Origin: Rhytidiadelphus loreus
Lineage: Eukaryota; Streptophyta; Bryopsida; Hypnales; Hylocomiaceae
Assembly: GCA_947034895.1 (NCBI GenBank)
Contig: OX344765.1
Location: 5,771,001-5,835,000 of the forward strand
DNA: 64,000 nt
Direction: 5' to 3'
Both the position numbers and the translations under genes were made by a program. The notes under the pieces were generated by a model, which did no database searches, was not told the DNA's origin, and was given only the letters and a program-made list of their open reading frames with translations. Positions 38,201-50,300 of the stretch are shown here, in pieces. How positions within the stretch are numbered: the stretch's first letter is position 1; every line of letters begins with the position of its first letter.

Positions 38201-39373
38201 GGCAATGCAGAGCCCATGACCAGGTACGCACAGGTCTCATTAGTTCGAATTAATCACTTAGTCTAGTAACATAAGATTCTTCACATAAATTTTCTTATTT
38301 ATTTTTGAACCAAATGAGGCAAGCTTCCTTCACTATGATGGAGTGAAAATGAAATTCTTACATGCTTTTATAGTTGTCATTAGAGATGACGCCTGGTCAA
38401 ATCTAATTCTGTTTTTATTGAATGCAGAGTGCCTCCACTGTGGGGACCTATGAAGTACCTCTCCGAGAGGATACCCCGGGAAGCATTGACTAAAGCTCGA
38501 GTGTTCAGAGAAAATTACCGGAAAGAAAGGTAAGTTGAAACTCTTCTACACTCAATCCTTGATTGCACAGTCCTAGAATGCCCTCGAAATCTTTCATGTT
38601 GTGCACACACATCTTATTGGACGAATACCACATGAACACATGTGAGTGGATTTAGAAGCTCATTCGTTTCTCCGAGGGGGTGTCCTTAGAGAGTTGAGGG
38701 ACGAGGGTCGATTTTGGGTCCACCAATTTTCAGCACTTTGAAAATTCGTAGTGTATTTATAGTGTCCAGAACCCCCCATGCTAAACGTGCCCTTCACTTC
38801 GAAAAGTTCATGGTTTGGGTGTACCTATAATGAGCACTTTGAGCTCACTCATGGTGTCAATATGTAGACCAAGAGAATCTAGAATCCTGTTTCAAAACCC
38901 AATAAGTTCCAACAAAACAGTAATACGAACTGTGCTTTAGATGCTTATTCGGTCTCTTGTAGGTTTCGTTTGCGCCTTAGTATCGTTATATTATATCTTC
39001 ATATTATACGTCATATTACAGTGTCACAATAAGTGGGTTAACTTAACTGTTTCAGCCATTTTCACTTTTGCCTGATTGCAAGTTGACTCAAAAACTGGAA
39101 TCATCTGGCTGCAGGTTACCCAGTACCACACCCCAATTGCCAGTGTTCCCATTGGCATTAACAGCTGACGAATACGACTTACCTCCAGTGGACCCAGCGT
39201 GGGAAAAGGAGTCCGGATATGAAGGAAAACACACCCTCACTTCGGATGTACCAGCTTTTCTTGCAAAGCGAGATTTGAATCCGAAGCAAAATGGAATGAA
39301 GGCAGACTTGAGAAGAGCGCAACCCTTGTCACCCCCTCTGTTACCCCCTCCCCAAATGGTGCAAGCAAGATAA
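35294..39373 (+). CDS. BRO1-domain (BROX-like) protein, nine exons
   Basis: Exons about 35294-35549, 36319-36393, 36559-36617, 36853-36988, 37361-37457, 37601-37766, 37979-38223, 38428-38529 and 39115-39373 give 464 residues. The protein matches plant endosomal-targeting BRO1-like proteins: N-terminal YVPGLRTPKYVD, then WTNVED, the core ALGHGVELQLGFAVDNVKAS and KRRLSCE, then KWKLCEAKAGAYYYHGLIL and C-terminal DEYDLPPVD. BRO1 domains fold as helical boomerangs that bind ESCRT-III; a role in endosomal/vacuolar sorting is inferred from the family. The start MGC gives Gly2 for N-myristoylation and Cys3 for palmitoylation, so membrane anchoring at the N terminus is likely. There is no C-terminal CaaX as in animal BROX. 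Intron 4 appears to be GC-AG. The C terminus after about residue 400 is poorly conserved and ends in a Pro-rich stretch. Confidence 0.92.
35790..36125 (+). repeat. Dispersed repeat in intron 1 (partner at 20640)
   Basis: Collinear diverged copy of 20640-20980 in the same orientation relative to the host gene. It lies inside intron 1 of the BRO1-domain gene. Confidence 0.7.
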
Positions 39374-39376
39374 CGC

Positions 39377-39434
39377 TAAAAAAAAAATCCCTAAACCCTG
39401 AACCCTTAAAAACCCTCAAACCCTCAAACCCTAA
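39377..39434. repeat. Degenerate telomere-like repeat in 3' UTR
   Basis: Just after the BRO1-domain stop codon there are about six variants of the plant telomere unit (CCCTAAA): CCCTAAACCCTGAACCC, AAACCCTCAAACCCTC and AAACCCTAAC. Confidence 0.65.
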
Positions 39435-41641
39435 CTTTAGTGTCAGGTATTGAAGGTGCAATCTCTTTTGGTTTGGCATTCATTCTGTAGGTATGTGGTT
39501 GCACTTGGTAGCTCAAAGGCTAGGGCCCAGTTTAAATGGGTATTACTGTACGTGTAGATGACGTTGTAATGTCATGGGGATCCTCTGTAGATTAGAAATT
39601 AAGAAGAGGTGGGCGTATTAGTTTTTGAGGTGGTTGAGAATGTGTATATGACGTGTAGTTTTGGTTCTCATCAATCATGTTGATGTTCTGTACATTGTTG
39701 CCATATAAAGCAGAGGTGGAGAATTAGTGGTGTTCAACATGTGTACTTTTTTTTATAGTGTGGTGGTGTTTGGATGCTGTGGAGGTGTGAAGTTGTGTTG
39801 CACTAATAAGAGCATGAACGTCGAACCCTGTTACGAAAACTATATCATCTGCGGTAGAATTTTGTCTGTAAATCTTCTGAATATAAAGGGCTTACAGTCG
39901 ATATTGCGTCACCTGTGATTAGCACTTCGAAAATTCATTATTTATTCATATGATGTTCCAAAAATACAAGTGACAAGAATTTTGAATCTGTTTTCAATTC
40001 TCAAACAAGGTTCGACCAAAATGAAGACATTTGATGATAGGAATCATTCTTAAATGCTTATTTGGATGATCATAGGTCTTTACTTCAATGCAAACTTGTA
40101 CAATTGACTTTTAAAGCAAACAAAACGGTGAAGATTCTCAATCACAACTTGTTGAGAGTGTCCAGCACCCAAAAATGTCGAAATAAGCAATTCACTATAG
40201 TTGGAGGTACCTTTTCCTGAAAATTATATTTTGTAGGATTAGAAATTGAGAATCATAAATTTTCAAAAAAAAAAAAAGATTTTTCAGATATTGCATGTAC
40301 TAATTTTTATGAATTTTCAAAGTAGAAGTTCCTTACACCACTGGAATTGTCGTATAGATGGATCTATAACCGAAACCTCAAAAAATCTACAATCAAACAA
40401 TTACAATTAAGCATGGAACAGTTTAATGACATTTTTCAAGGATACTTTAATGTAATTTTGAGGACGATTTAATGAAAATCTAGGGTACATGAGTGAGTAC
40501 AGGGACGAGAATGGGTGTTTTCACTGTAGAGGGTGCATTGAGAGTGCATTTACATTCGAGAAGAAAAGGATTTTGTAGAAGGTGAGTTGTGAGTACAGTA
40601 TGGACAACTCTAGAAAGAGAACAATGTAAAGAAATGTTGTGAGGACCTAAAGTAGTTGATGAGTATGATGATGGACAAGGATGAGTTTCAAAGCCAAGGA
40701 TTTATTACATCTATTAAGGTGACAATTTTTGTTGCCTACTACATCCTTCTAGTGGAGCACATGAATTCCTAACTACATTGGGGTCAAACCTATTAGAGTG
40801 CCCAGTTGCCATATTTCCACATCCATGTTCAATTTTTTCTTGTTGTATTCATTTCAACTCACTATTGTAGTTTTGCTTTTGTTTGCAAGTGTTGTTGCCA
40901 TTGCAAAAATTGCTCAAGCTCACCTTGTTTAAGAATCTACTTGTAAAATACTAAACCTAGATTCATGGATGCCTCTCATCCAAGTTTTTCTTATTGCCAT
41001 TTGTGAATAAGTGTGATGAATCTCTTATTGAGTACTAGGCCTCCCGTGGGCTTACATTCTACTCCAATGACACAAATGTCTTTTGACGTGTTACTATTGT
41101 AACCTAAAGAACTCATCTTTAACTTTATTCATTGTAATGTGTGGTTCAAATCTTTTTAGACTAGATTAGAAAATTTCACAGAAGGATTATTTTATCAAAA
41201 ATATCTTTTATATCCATCTAATTTGTGTTCTTCCTTTGATTTCCTATAATTTTGAATGAAATTCATTCCACCCTATTAGAATAATTGAACCCCTATACAC
41301 TCATCTTTTTAATCAATTTAAACAATAGAAGTACAGAGAAAGCAATTAGAAGGTATGTAGAAGTTGGTAATGAAGTCATTCACGTTTAAAGTGTGATAAG
41401 AAGTTAAATAACTATACTTTTAATCTTTGAAGGACCAATTATCTATTCAACGGACACTTGAAACTTGAGTAGGATCATAGAAAGTCAATTTTTAACAGAT
41501 TTTCTCAGAATTTTGATACAAGATGGGGTTTTTAGAGGTTTATCACTATATTATCACAATTCTATACAAGTATTGCAAATTTTACATTTTCCTCTGTCAA
41601 AATAAAATTTCACATATGGGTGCTGGCCAATCATATGATGC
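39435..41641. other. Intergenic DNA
   Basis: The first 300-500 bases are probably 3' UTR of the BRO1-domain gene. The rest is AT-rich with no gene recognised. Confidence 0.5.
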
Positions 41642-41880
41642 CACGTGGTACATTTTTTTTGGAGAAAAGATAGCCATTTGGGGTCGAATCTACTACTCCA
41701 GCACTCTGCATAATACCATGTGCAAGTATGCTGTGACATTAAAGAGGTGAAGGTGTATTGCATCCAATAATTCAGCTGTTCACTGACACTTGGAACTGCG
41801 TGGCAAAGGCCAAGTCAGATTGCCCGGGATGCCACCTGTCATACTCCTTTTCCACGTGTAACCCAATCTTCCCCCACGTG
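41642..41880. promoter_or_regulatory. G-box cluster upstream of RABC gene
   Basis: Three perfect CACGTG palindromes lie at 41642-41647, 41853-41858 and 41875-41880. The last two are within 22 bases and in ACGTGT context, as in abscisic-acid response elements. Several CTAACGG/CTGACGG (MYB-type) motifs follow at about 41935-42060. They sit 0.6-0.8 kb before the RABC start codon, so they are plausible promoter elements for bZIP/bHLH and MYB factors. This is motif evidence only. Confidence 0.45.
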
Positions 41881-42471
41881 TCAGAAGATCGAGCTTCGAG
41901 TCACCAATTTCACACCACAAACTTCAAAATTTCAATCTAACGGCTGTAATCACTTCAAACCAAAATCTAACGGCTCGAAACTCCCGAAAACTCAGAATGA
42001 ATCCCGTCTGCCGTCCCGACCGACACTTCTCGCCCTCATTAAGATCTGACGGCTCTCAACGGCCTTATGTCAGATCGGACGATGCCAGTGACTAGTAATT
42101 AGTATCTTACCACTTACCACTTACCACTCACTAGTAAGTTTAAGCGCTCCTCCGAGCCTGCGCTCCGAAGCTTGATGAGGTCTCCCTATTTGCGCATTTG
42201 CCTGTTTTCACTGCCATTTGCAAGTACTTGATCTCTCTATGTGATTGTCAGTGACCTGTTCCTTCTGGTTTGTTGTTAGATTTCGGATTTCCAAGTTCTT
42301 GCACGAACTTCTTGCCATTAGGGTTTGCAGAAATCACTGCATCCGAAGACTTTGTCTCGTGTTTGCAAACATTTTGAGAATTTTGAAGCTTCGTGACGAG
42401 AGCTTAGGCTCGTGGTGTTGTTAGTTTGTGAGTTTGTGAGTTGTGCAAGTGTTTTGAGAGCGTTCCTGGCG

Positions 42472-43107
42472 ATGGCGGGATCGGGGGGTGATTTCGACCA
42501 ACTGTTTAAAGTGTTGTTGGTCGGCGACTCCGGCGTCGGCAAGAGTAGTTTACTCCTCCGCTTCACGGCAGACACGTTCGATGACCTCTCGCCCACCATC
42601 GGGGTGGACTTCAAGGTGAAGATGATGACCCTCGGTGGCAAAAGGTTGAAGCTCACGATCTGGGACACAGCAGGGCAAGAGCGGTTCCGAACCCTCACGA
42701 GCTCCTATTACAGAGGCGCGCAAGGGATCATCCTGGTGTACGACGTCTCCCGGCGTGCCACTTTCACGGATTTGTCCGACGTGTGGCTGAAAGAGGTGGA
42801 GCGGTACTCCACGAACGAGGATTGCATCAAGATGCTGATTGGGAACAAGGTGGACTTGGAGGAGCATGAACGTGTAGTGACGAAGAAGGAAGGGATTGCG
42901 TTCGCACGGCAGCACGGGTGTTTGTTTCTGGAGGCCAGTGCTAAGACGAGCATCAATGTGCAACGGTGTTTTGATGAACTCGTGCAGAAGATTCTCGACA
43001 CGCCGAGCTTGACTGCGGACACCTCGCAATTGAAGAAGAATGTGCTCAGACCGGGGGAGACTGCGGACTTGCCGGCACCTAATGCTGGCGATGGCTGCGG
43101 ATGTTAA
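42472..43107 (+). CDS. RABC: Rab18/RABC-type small GTPase, intronless
   Basis: A 211-residue small GTPase of the Rab18/RABC group, regulators of vesicle or lipid-droplet/ER-associated traffic. GTP-binding motifs are complete: P-loop GDSGVGKS (18-25), switch-I Thr42 in SPTIGVDF, switch II WDTAGQE (64-70), NKVD (125-128) and a SAK motif near 155. The C terminus ends CGC, a double-geranylgeranylation CxC site. The start [10 protein letters not shown] was chosen because family length is about 210; an in-frame ATG at 42412 would add 20 hydrophobic residues not expected in Rabs. The whole gene is one exon with GC-richer codons than the surroundings. Plant RABC genes usually have introns as I recall, so this could be a retrocopy or a lineage-specific loss. 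The 5' leader is within 42.2-42.47 kb. Confidence 0.95.
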   Translation: MAGSGGDFDQLFKVLLVGDSGVGKSSLLLRFTADTFDDLSPTIGVDFKVKMMTLGGKRLKLTIWDTAGQERFRTLTSSYYRGAQGIILVYDVSRRATFTDLSDVWLKEVERYSTNEDCIKMLIGNKVDLEEHERVVTKKEGIAFARQHGCLFLEASAKTSINVQRCFDELVQKILDTPSLTADTSQLKKNVLRPGETADLPAPNAGDGCGC

Positions 43108-44162
43108 CAACAAATCTAATTCAAGGTTGTTCAGGTTGGTTGGTTGGCTGAATTTGCTATAGTATTAGGTATTCTCTTTGTGCAGCTCCTGTTATCAAAC
43201 ATTGGACACTTGTTGTAAATCATTTTTGTTATTTCGAGTAATTATGCGTTTGGGGAAGAGGAACAGTCTCTCGGTTGATTCAAGCTGGAAGGCGGATTTT
43301 GGCAGCAATTCTTGGTTGTTTTGATTTGGAGAGACGTAATTTTTGTCTAATTCATTTAAAAAGAAATTCTGCATTGGAATGTCTTTTAATAATGTTTGTG
43401 TATTTGGGGATTTGATGAGGTTTTCGTGGGTTCAGTGAATTGGATCTTTGTACTGGTAGTGAGGTTTGTATGGTGGACATGAATTCTCCGTTAGTGGATC
43501 CCTGTGGTGCTTTGCTTCGTCTGTTTTGTTTTAAGTTTCAATTGTAAATTTTGATGTGACAATTCACAATCTTCTGAAGGAATCTTCGACTTTTACGCTG
43601 TTTTTTCTCATTTCCTTTTTGGTGGAATGTTACTCATTACTGTAAAGTGGTAATTAGCTAGTACTTCGTATTAGGTAATTTCTGAGTGCCCTAATAATTC
43701 TAAAAACATTTCCAAGTAATAGACACTCATTGCAAAATGTTGAACTTTAGGACATCGAATTCATTGAACTTGGAACCTTTTTTCCCTCCTGGATGTTGGT
43801 ATTACCTAACTACAATTTTTGGTTCAGTAATCGCAACGAGACACTCAATTGAATTTTCGTGATCACTGTAGAACCTAGTTCTGCAATGCCCGTTTCTTAG
43901 GCATTCACATCTACTACAATGCAGTAGTGCACTTCCGACATTCAAAATTTGCTGACAATTGACGAATACACGTCGACGACTCTATTCCAACATGTCAATA
44001 ATACACACAAATTCAAATTGACACCTAAATTACAATACCTCAATCCGTGCCAGTCCATTCCTCTTCCGAAGGAAAACCCTTGCTACTTCTCTCCTAATCG
44101 ATCACAACCTTTTACACACGCTTGCAGCACAACTTTTAACGAAGCTGCCACTTTTATCTATT
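43108..44162. other. RABC 3' UTR and intergenic spacer
   Basis: The first several hundred bases are probably 3' UTR of the RABC gene. No other gene was recognised before the tandem repeat. Confidence 0.5.
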
Positions 44163-44276
44163 AAGAGCAGAAAAAATAGCGACCCCTAACGACTGTTTAG
44201 GCTTCGGACCTCTTTCTGTAAGAGCTGAAAAAATAGCGACCTCTAACGACTGTTTACGCTTCGGACCTCTTTCTAT
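44163..44276. repeat. Tandem duplication of a 57-bp unit
   Basis: Two adjacent copies (44163-44219 and 44220-44276) of a unit beginning AAGAGC.GAAAAAATAGCGAC and ending CTTCGGACCTCTTTCT, differing at a handful of positions. It lies about 80 bases beyond the receptor kinase stop codon, probably in its 3' UTR or terminator region. Confidence 0.85.
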
Positions 44277-44355
44277 ATACTGGATGCGGAAAATAATGTA
44301 ATCTAAGCAATTGAGGAAGCGGTACTTCTGAATATTCTCTTATCATTCGATTGCT

Positions 44356-47300
44356 TCATGAAGGATTACTACTAGTTGGATCTTCAGGTACCTGCAAATC
44401 TGACCAATCCTCATTGTGTCCATATTCTACAGCGTGCAAGGACTTGGAATACTCTAGTATTACAACAGCTTGCAGATCATCGTCTGCAATCGTTTCACTC
44501 CCGAGAAGCATTAGGATGGCTCGAGGAGTCGTAGGTCGTAGATCAGGGTTATCTAGTGTGCACAGAAGCGCTGTCCTAAGTGACCTCAAGGCCTGGTCTT
44601 TGTCAAAATTGCCATCTAACCTCGAGTCTACAAGGTTTAGCAAAACCTGGTCATCGCCCTCTGTTTGAGACTGTTTATACATGCACCGAACCTGCATGAA
44701 TTAAGAAAAGCGTTAAATCAATTATACAGGCACACTTAACCAATACATCTTGTTAGCAGATATCAAAATTGAAGGATGCAGGTTCTGGAAGGGATCTCAG
44801 GCTGAGACTACTGAAAAAAAAGATCAAATGACGAAATCAGATCCAAAACCTGAGAGCCGATAAATAACACATTCGGATCCACCGGCAAGTTGCGCGCTTA
44901 CCCTGTCAACGAGGAAAAGCAACGATCCTGAAGGTGTCCGCTTCATGTTCAATTCACCAGTAATAATTTCCATCAATACCACCCCGAAGCTGTATACGTC
45001 CACCTTCTCTGTCAGCAGGCCTCGAGTAACGTATTCGGGTGCAACATATCCTCTGTAATGGCCATTTCCACCATCGTATGAGGAAATCTAGATAATTACT
45101 TTCTTACAAGCGCAAATCGATCTTCGATCATGAAGGAGACATGAAGGCCATTTAGTAGACCTGTTTCTGTGCTCAACAGATGTTTGGATAAATGTTCAAA
45201 AGAGAAATCTATGAGGTTCAAGGGTTATAAGAAAACTTACAACGTGCCAGCAACATTAGTCGTGAAGTGAGACTGTTCCTCTGGAAACAATTTGGCAATC
45301 CCAAAATCTGCGATTTTGGCTTCAAGATTACGATCCAGAAGAACATTGCTAGCCTTGATGTCTCTGTGTATGATTCTGGGTGTGACCTCGAAATGCAGAT
45401 AGGCCAGTCCTCGTGCAGTTCCCAGGGCGATGTTGAAGCGAGTTTGCCAATTAATATCTATTGCTTCCTTTGGACCACCTGTCACAACAAATCTCGGTGC
45501 AATGGTAGGACTCAATTGATGGCACGCTCCTTATTGATGGAAATGAAGGCGTACCAACATAAGGAGCTTCCAATATTGGAAGCACGTATGATCACAGATA
45601 ATGAATTTAAGATTCACGTTTCCAAATATCTCATACAACATTTACCAGTTAAGAAGGCAGTTGTCTCACCAAGAAGGGATTGACGAAGACTTCTGTTCTC
45701 AAGATATTCGTAGACCAGCAATCGGTGAAGTTTCTCTACACAGCATCCCCGCAACTTCACAAGATTTCGATGCTGGACTCGGCTTATGACTGTCACCTCG
45801 TTTAAGAACTCACGTGCTCCTTGCTTCGAATCCGCTGATAGTTTCTTCACAGCAACCACTGTGCCATCCTTGAACTTCCCCTGACATATGGACAATTCAG
45901 TTTGAACTAAAGAACAGAGAAATTTCACCTAAATACACGCAAGGAACAGAGGCAGAGAATTTGTCACTGTTTCAGAAGGTTCATTTTCCCTTGATATGGA
46001 GCTTAATACAGACAACTTCTCGTCTACAGGAATACCGAGTCAACAGGAATACCAAGTTCTCGGGAAATAAATGAGTAATAACGTAAATTTTTTTTATGTA
46101 CCAAATCAAGCGATTATTTTTATTATTCATTAGATTCCTTACGAGGTAGACTTCTCCAAAGCCACCTTCACCCAACTTTTCGTCCTTGTGAAACTTCTTA
46201 GTTGCAGACTTCAACTCCTTATAAGTGTACTGGTTCGTTGAGATGGACTGCCTTGCAAAATCTGAAAGAGAATGCAATTTTGTAAGCGAATAATACTGCC
46301 TAATGGTGCGTATCAAATCGGCCCTTGTTCCTCCACCACTACAATTATGAAGATAAAACAATGCACGACCATGAAAACCTGAAACAAATCCATATACAGG
46401 TGTTCATGTCTTACCTTCTTTAGTTTCTCGAATGGAGGTCCGAGCAGCTTTTTTCCTCAAAAGGAAGTATATGGAAACGATGGCGATTAAAACAATGGGG
46501 CCAGGTAAGATAGAGGCTAACAGAACGTTTGTGAGATCTCTTTTGGGAGGGTCTAGAAATGCACAATTATCGCAACACAGGTTCTTCAAATAGGTAATTC
46601 TTGGCGATTCGTTTCTGCCCAAATTTTGGGGGCAAAGGGCTTGATCGTGCCATTCCACTGGCTTGGTACACTTGCTAAGGTTGACCTGAGGTAGGACATA
46701 ACGGAACCACCGAAAGAGGCACAATGAGAATGCAGTTCGCGGCAAACATTACAAGCTAGAAACCAGTAGACATTGCCTAAACCTATCTGTTGGGAGTAAA
46801 ACTGCTACAAGACGATTCAAATACTCAACCTGAATCATTTGACAGGGTAGTGGAACGCTGGCGACGTTTGCAGCAATCAATCTCCGCTGGATAGCACTTG
46901 CAGCTTCAGATGAATTCACTATCACATCTATACCCGCTACTCCATAGAGAACTCCCTCATTGATAACTGTACAACAACAAGAAACAAAAGTCACTTCCGG
47001 TGTATGGTATTCTTTCTTGGTTTTCTGATTAATATGCCTTATTATTAAGCAGCCCTCAATATCTCGATGAAAGCAAGTACGCTGCGTGGAGATTTTGTTT
47101 TATTATTGAAAACATGGTCTACAGCAGGCGGAGAAAAACTGACCTGGATAAGTAACAGTTGAAACCTTCCCTAATCCATCGAAGTCCTCATATACGTCCG
47201 TCCAGAACGTGCGGTTTGCTGTGATTCTCAACGTCGCTTGATAGTCGAAATATGGGCGCATGGCCCAAAGCGGATTCCGTTGCGCATCCAATAGGCTGAC

Positions 47301-50300
47301 ATAGTTGACGGTGCTATTCATTAGGCATGACAAACTACGGAGTTCCGTAAGTAGATCAGGTGTATTTTTCGTGTCATCTCCCAGGCTAAAAAAGAATACA
47401 ATCACATTTTCCAGGCTGAGCAACGTGACCATCTGTTGAAGAGCCGAATCATTGAAGGCAGCACTCTTTGCGAAATTTCCGTCGGTCAGCACTACGATCA
47501 TCTGTTGAGGACATACAGAGAGGGAAGGAAAAGAATCCTTTAATATAATAATAACCATAACGTCCAAAGTAGATTTCTGTACCACAACATCGAACTTTTG
47601 TAGTTCACTATCAGGCAGAGTGCAGTATACCTTGAGGATACTGGTCGAGTTGAAGGCTGTTCTTGCTTTCTCGAATCCACTCGTTATGTTTGAGAACCCG
47701 TGTTGGCCGTTCGTCAACGATGTAATTTTAAAGGTGGATATCAGGTCAGAACTTTCTTCTATTCCACCCATGCCAACAACCACCTGCAGTTCCATGTGCA
47801 GAGAAATGAGAGCACAGGACGACGTTATTTGTCTACACATCCTGAAAGGGTTTGCAATTCGTCACTACTGCAGCCCATACAGCAGAAGAACTAATGTGGC
47901 ATCAACAGAATGATGAAGAGGAAAAGGTGCAGGAATTACGGAGGTTGGTTGCAGCAAAGTTGCTCGAGTAGAGTCGAATGTAATCAAGTTGATGCGGTCA
48001 GAGGGCCGAAATGTACCAAATAGGTCTTGAATGACAATCTTGGAATGGATGAAAGTAGAATCATCTACTTGCCCTGTATCGAGAAGTACAACAAGGTCCT
48101 TTACAACTGATACTGCTGTAATATACCTGCACAATGTTATTCTAATAAATCAAGATGTGAAGAAATATGGTCTAGCTCACGAGGAGCACATAATTAAACA
48201 AAAAATCTCTATGGGATATGGGAATGCAGAAAACCTTAAAAAAGATCTCTAATGGAATTTTGCATCAACCTAAATTTCTATATCAGTCTTCCGTCATGCT
48301 TGTGGGATTCCAGGCCGGAGGGATATTACATTCCAAAATAAGTGTTTAGGCTTGAAGCCACGATACGCCGACAAAGAAGATTTCCTCACATGTGGGATGG
48401 CAAGGATTACTTAGGAGTTTGCAGAGATAAACCGGCGACAGAACAAGATCAGACCATCTCAACGATTGCGGCTCACTGCTAGTCAAACTCAGTTCCCGAA
48501 ATGTAGACGAAACCCTATCATGCTGTTAGAATTATGGCTTTTCATAACACGGCTATGGCAAACTGCAGGTCTCTCGGCGGTCGCATTACATTACCAGGGC
48601 CGTTTCCGAGGGTCGTACTCGATGCAACCCTTGTCTGGATCAGCCTCCTGATTTCAATAAACAGGAACTCAGCTTTAGTACTCGATGAGGCAGCTGCACC
48701 GATTTCCTCTCTTCACAGGCAATGTTTCTTCCGACTGTACATAATTCATAGAAAAGAAATTACTCTCAAACCTAAAAGGAGGCTCAAAATCAGCTGCCCA
48801 AGTACATACTCGGCCAGGGTAACCTCGCCATGCGCCCTCAGCAGATCCATAGTAATTCCAAAAAGTAAGTTGTGAGGAAATAGATTCACTGCTAGCAGAA
48901 AATTGAAGATTGGTTTGAGCGCAGATTGATCTCGTAAGCTCTGGACTCAGGTCTGAAAAATTCTGGAATTGTGGAGGAACGCTGCAACCACAGAAAATTA
49001 CTCAATAAGGTCAGCAAGATATCAATTGAAACTGGATGTCGACGTATCCGCAAAGAAAAAGCATACCAGACAAGACAACCAGGTAGCATGTCGCAGAAGT
49101 TGAGATCACATCGAATCTCCCAATATAAAGAAGAAGATTTCGATCGGAATTTCGTGGCTAAGGCCTACCAAGTTTCTGATTGTGACCTCCAGGTTGCCTC
49201 AGTCTCCTCAACCTCATCTCAGAAATTGAATTCTGCATACTCGAAGGCGATTTTTCGCATAAATGACAATAGGCATGCATCTACTAATAGTACATGTTCC
49301 AGAGATGCCTCAAGATGTAGATGTTCGATTACTCCTCCAGGTTTTCATCTTTAGCGGCTGTGGAAGCATTGAGCTAAAATCGAATGATCACGAGGTGATC
49401 GTTTACTCGTGTCAAAATTCAATTCTCGAGCCTCGCGATTCTACGGCCGACTTCAATTCGGACTTGGAATTGTAAAGGAAAACCTCAATCAGAAGTGATT
49501 CATTTCTTCAATCAGCTTGATTATCCACTCGACCAACTACGTACACCATTGAACAAAGAGACTCGTGCTTGCCTCAAGTCTTTTCTTTACAGTCCACCTT
49601 TACATATCATATTTCAGAGTAAGAGCAGAAGAGTCGCTCACCGCACAAAGCCATTTCTGATGAAATCCACCTTTAAGTGCTCGCATGGCGCACTGCTGTT
49701 GATGGAGCTCGTACATTCTGAGACATTACTGGGGGCTTTGATACAGGTGAACTTGTCTTTGGTTGTTGGCGAACAAGAATGACGGGAACATTTGTCAACA
49801 CAATTTGACAAACCTGCGCGCCCGCACATTTCAAGGAATGATATACCATAAACCTAAAATTCAAAGGAAGTCTCCTGCTGACTCAGTTGTATAATGTGCA
49901 GTGACATGTGCAAATTTTCCCATACGTGAGTCCACATGAGCGAGTAGATGCATCCGGAGAAGATTCCTACAGAACACACCCAATATTCCGAATTCGGTAT
50001 AGGTGTGCTTGTCAGGACCGGTATAGCTATCTAATACAAGTCGTGAACACATTAACAAGTCACCAGCACACTAAAATACGAATTAAACTCTCGTAGCAAG
50101 AATTGAAGGAAGAATATAGAGAACCGATGGGAATATTTACCGCAATCGGTCGACTCCGCTGCAAGTTGCAAGAACAGAGCATGGCGGGAGAGGAGCTCGA
50201 CTTTATGTTCCTTGTCGTTGAGAAAATTATCTACCTCAAGGACTGTGCAGTTGCCACAAGGGCTGAGTTGTCCTGCTGCAGGTGTTATAATGATCCACGA

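Noticed and set aside
42550..43113. Long open frame on the minus strand across the RABC gene
   Set aside because: It is the antisense shadow of a GC-rich single-exon gene and has no recognisable domain.
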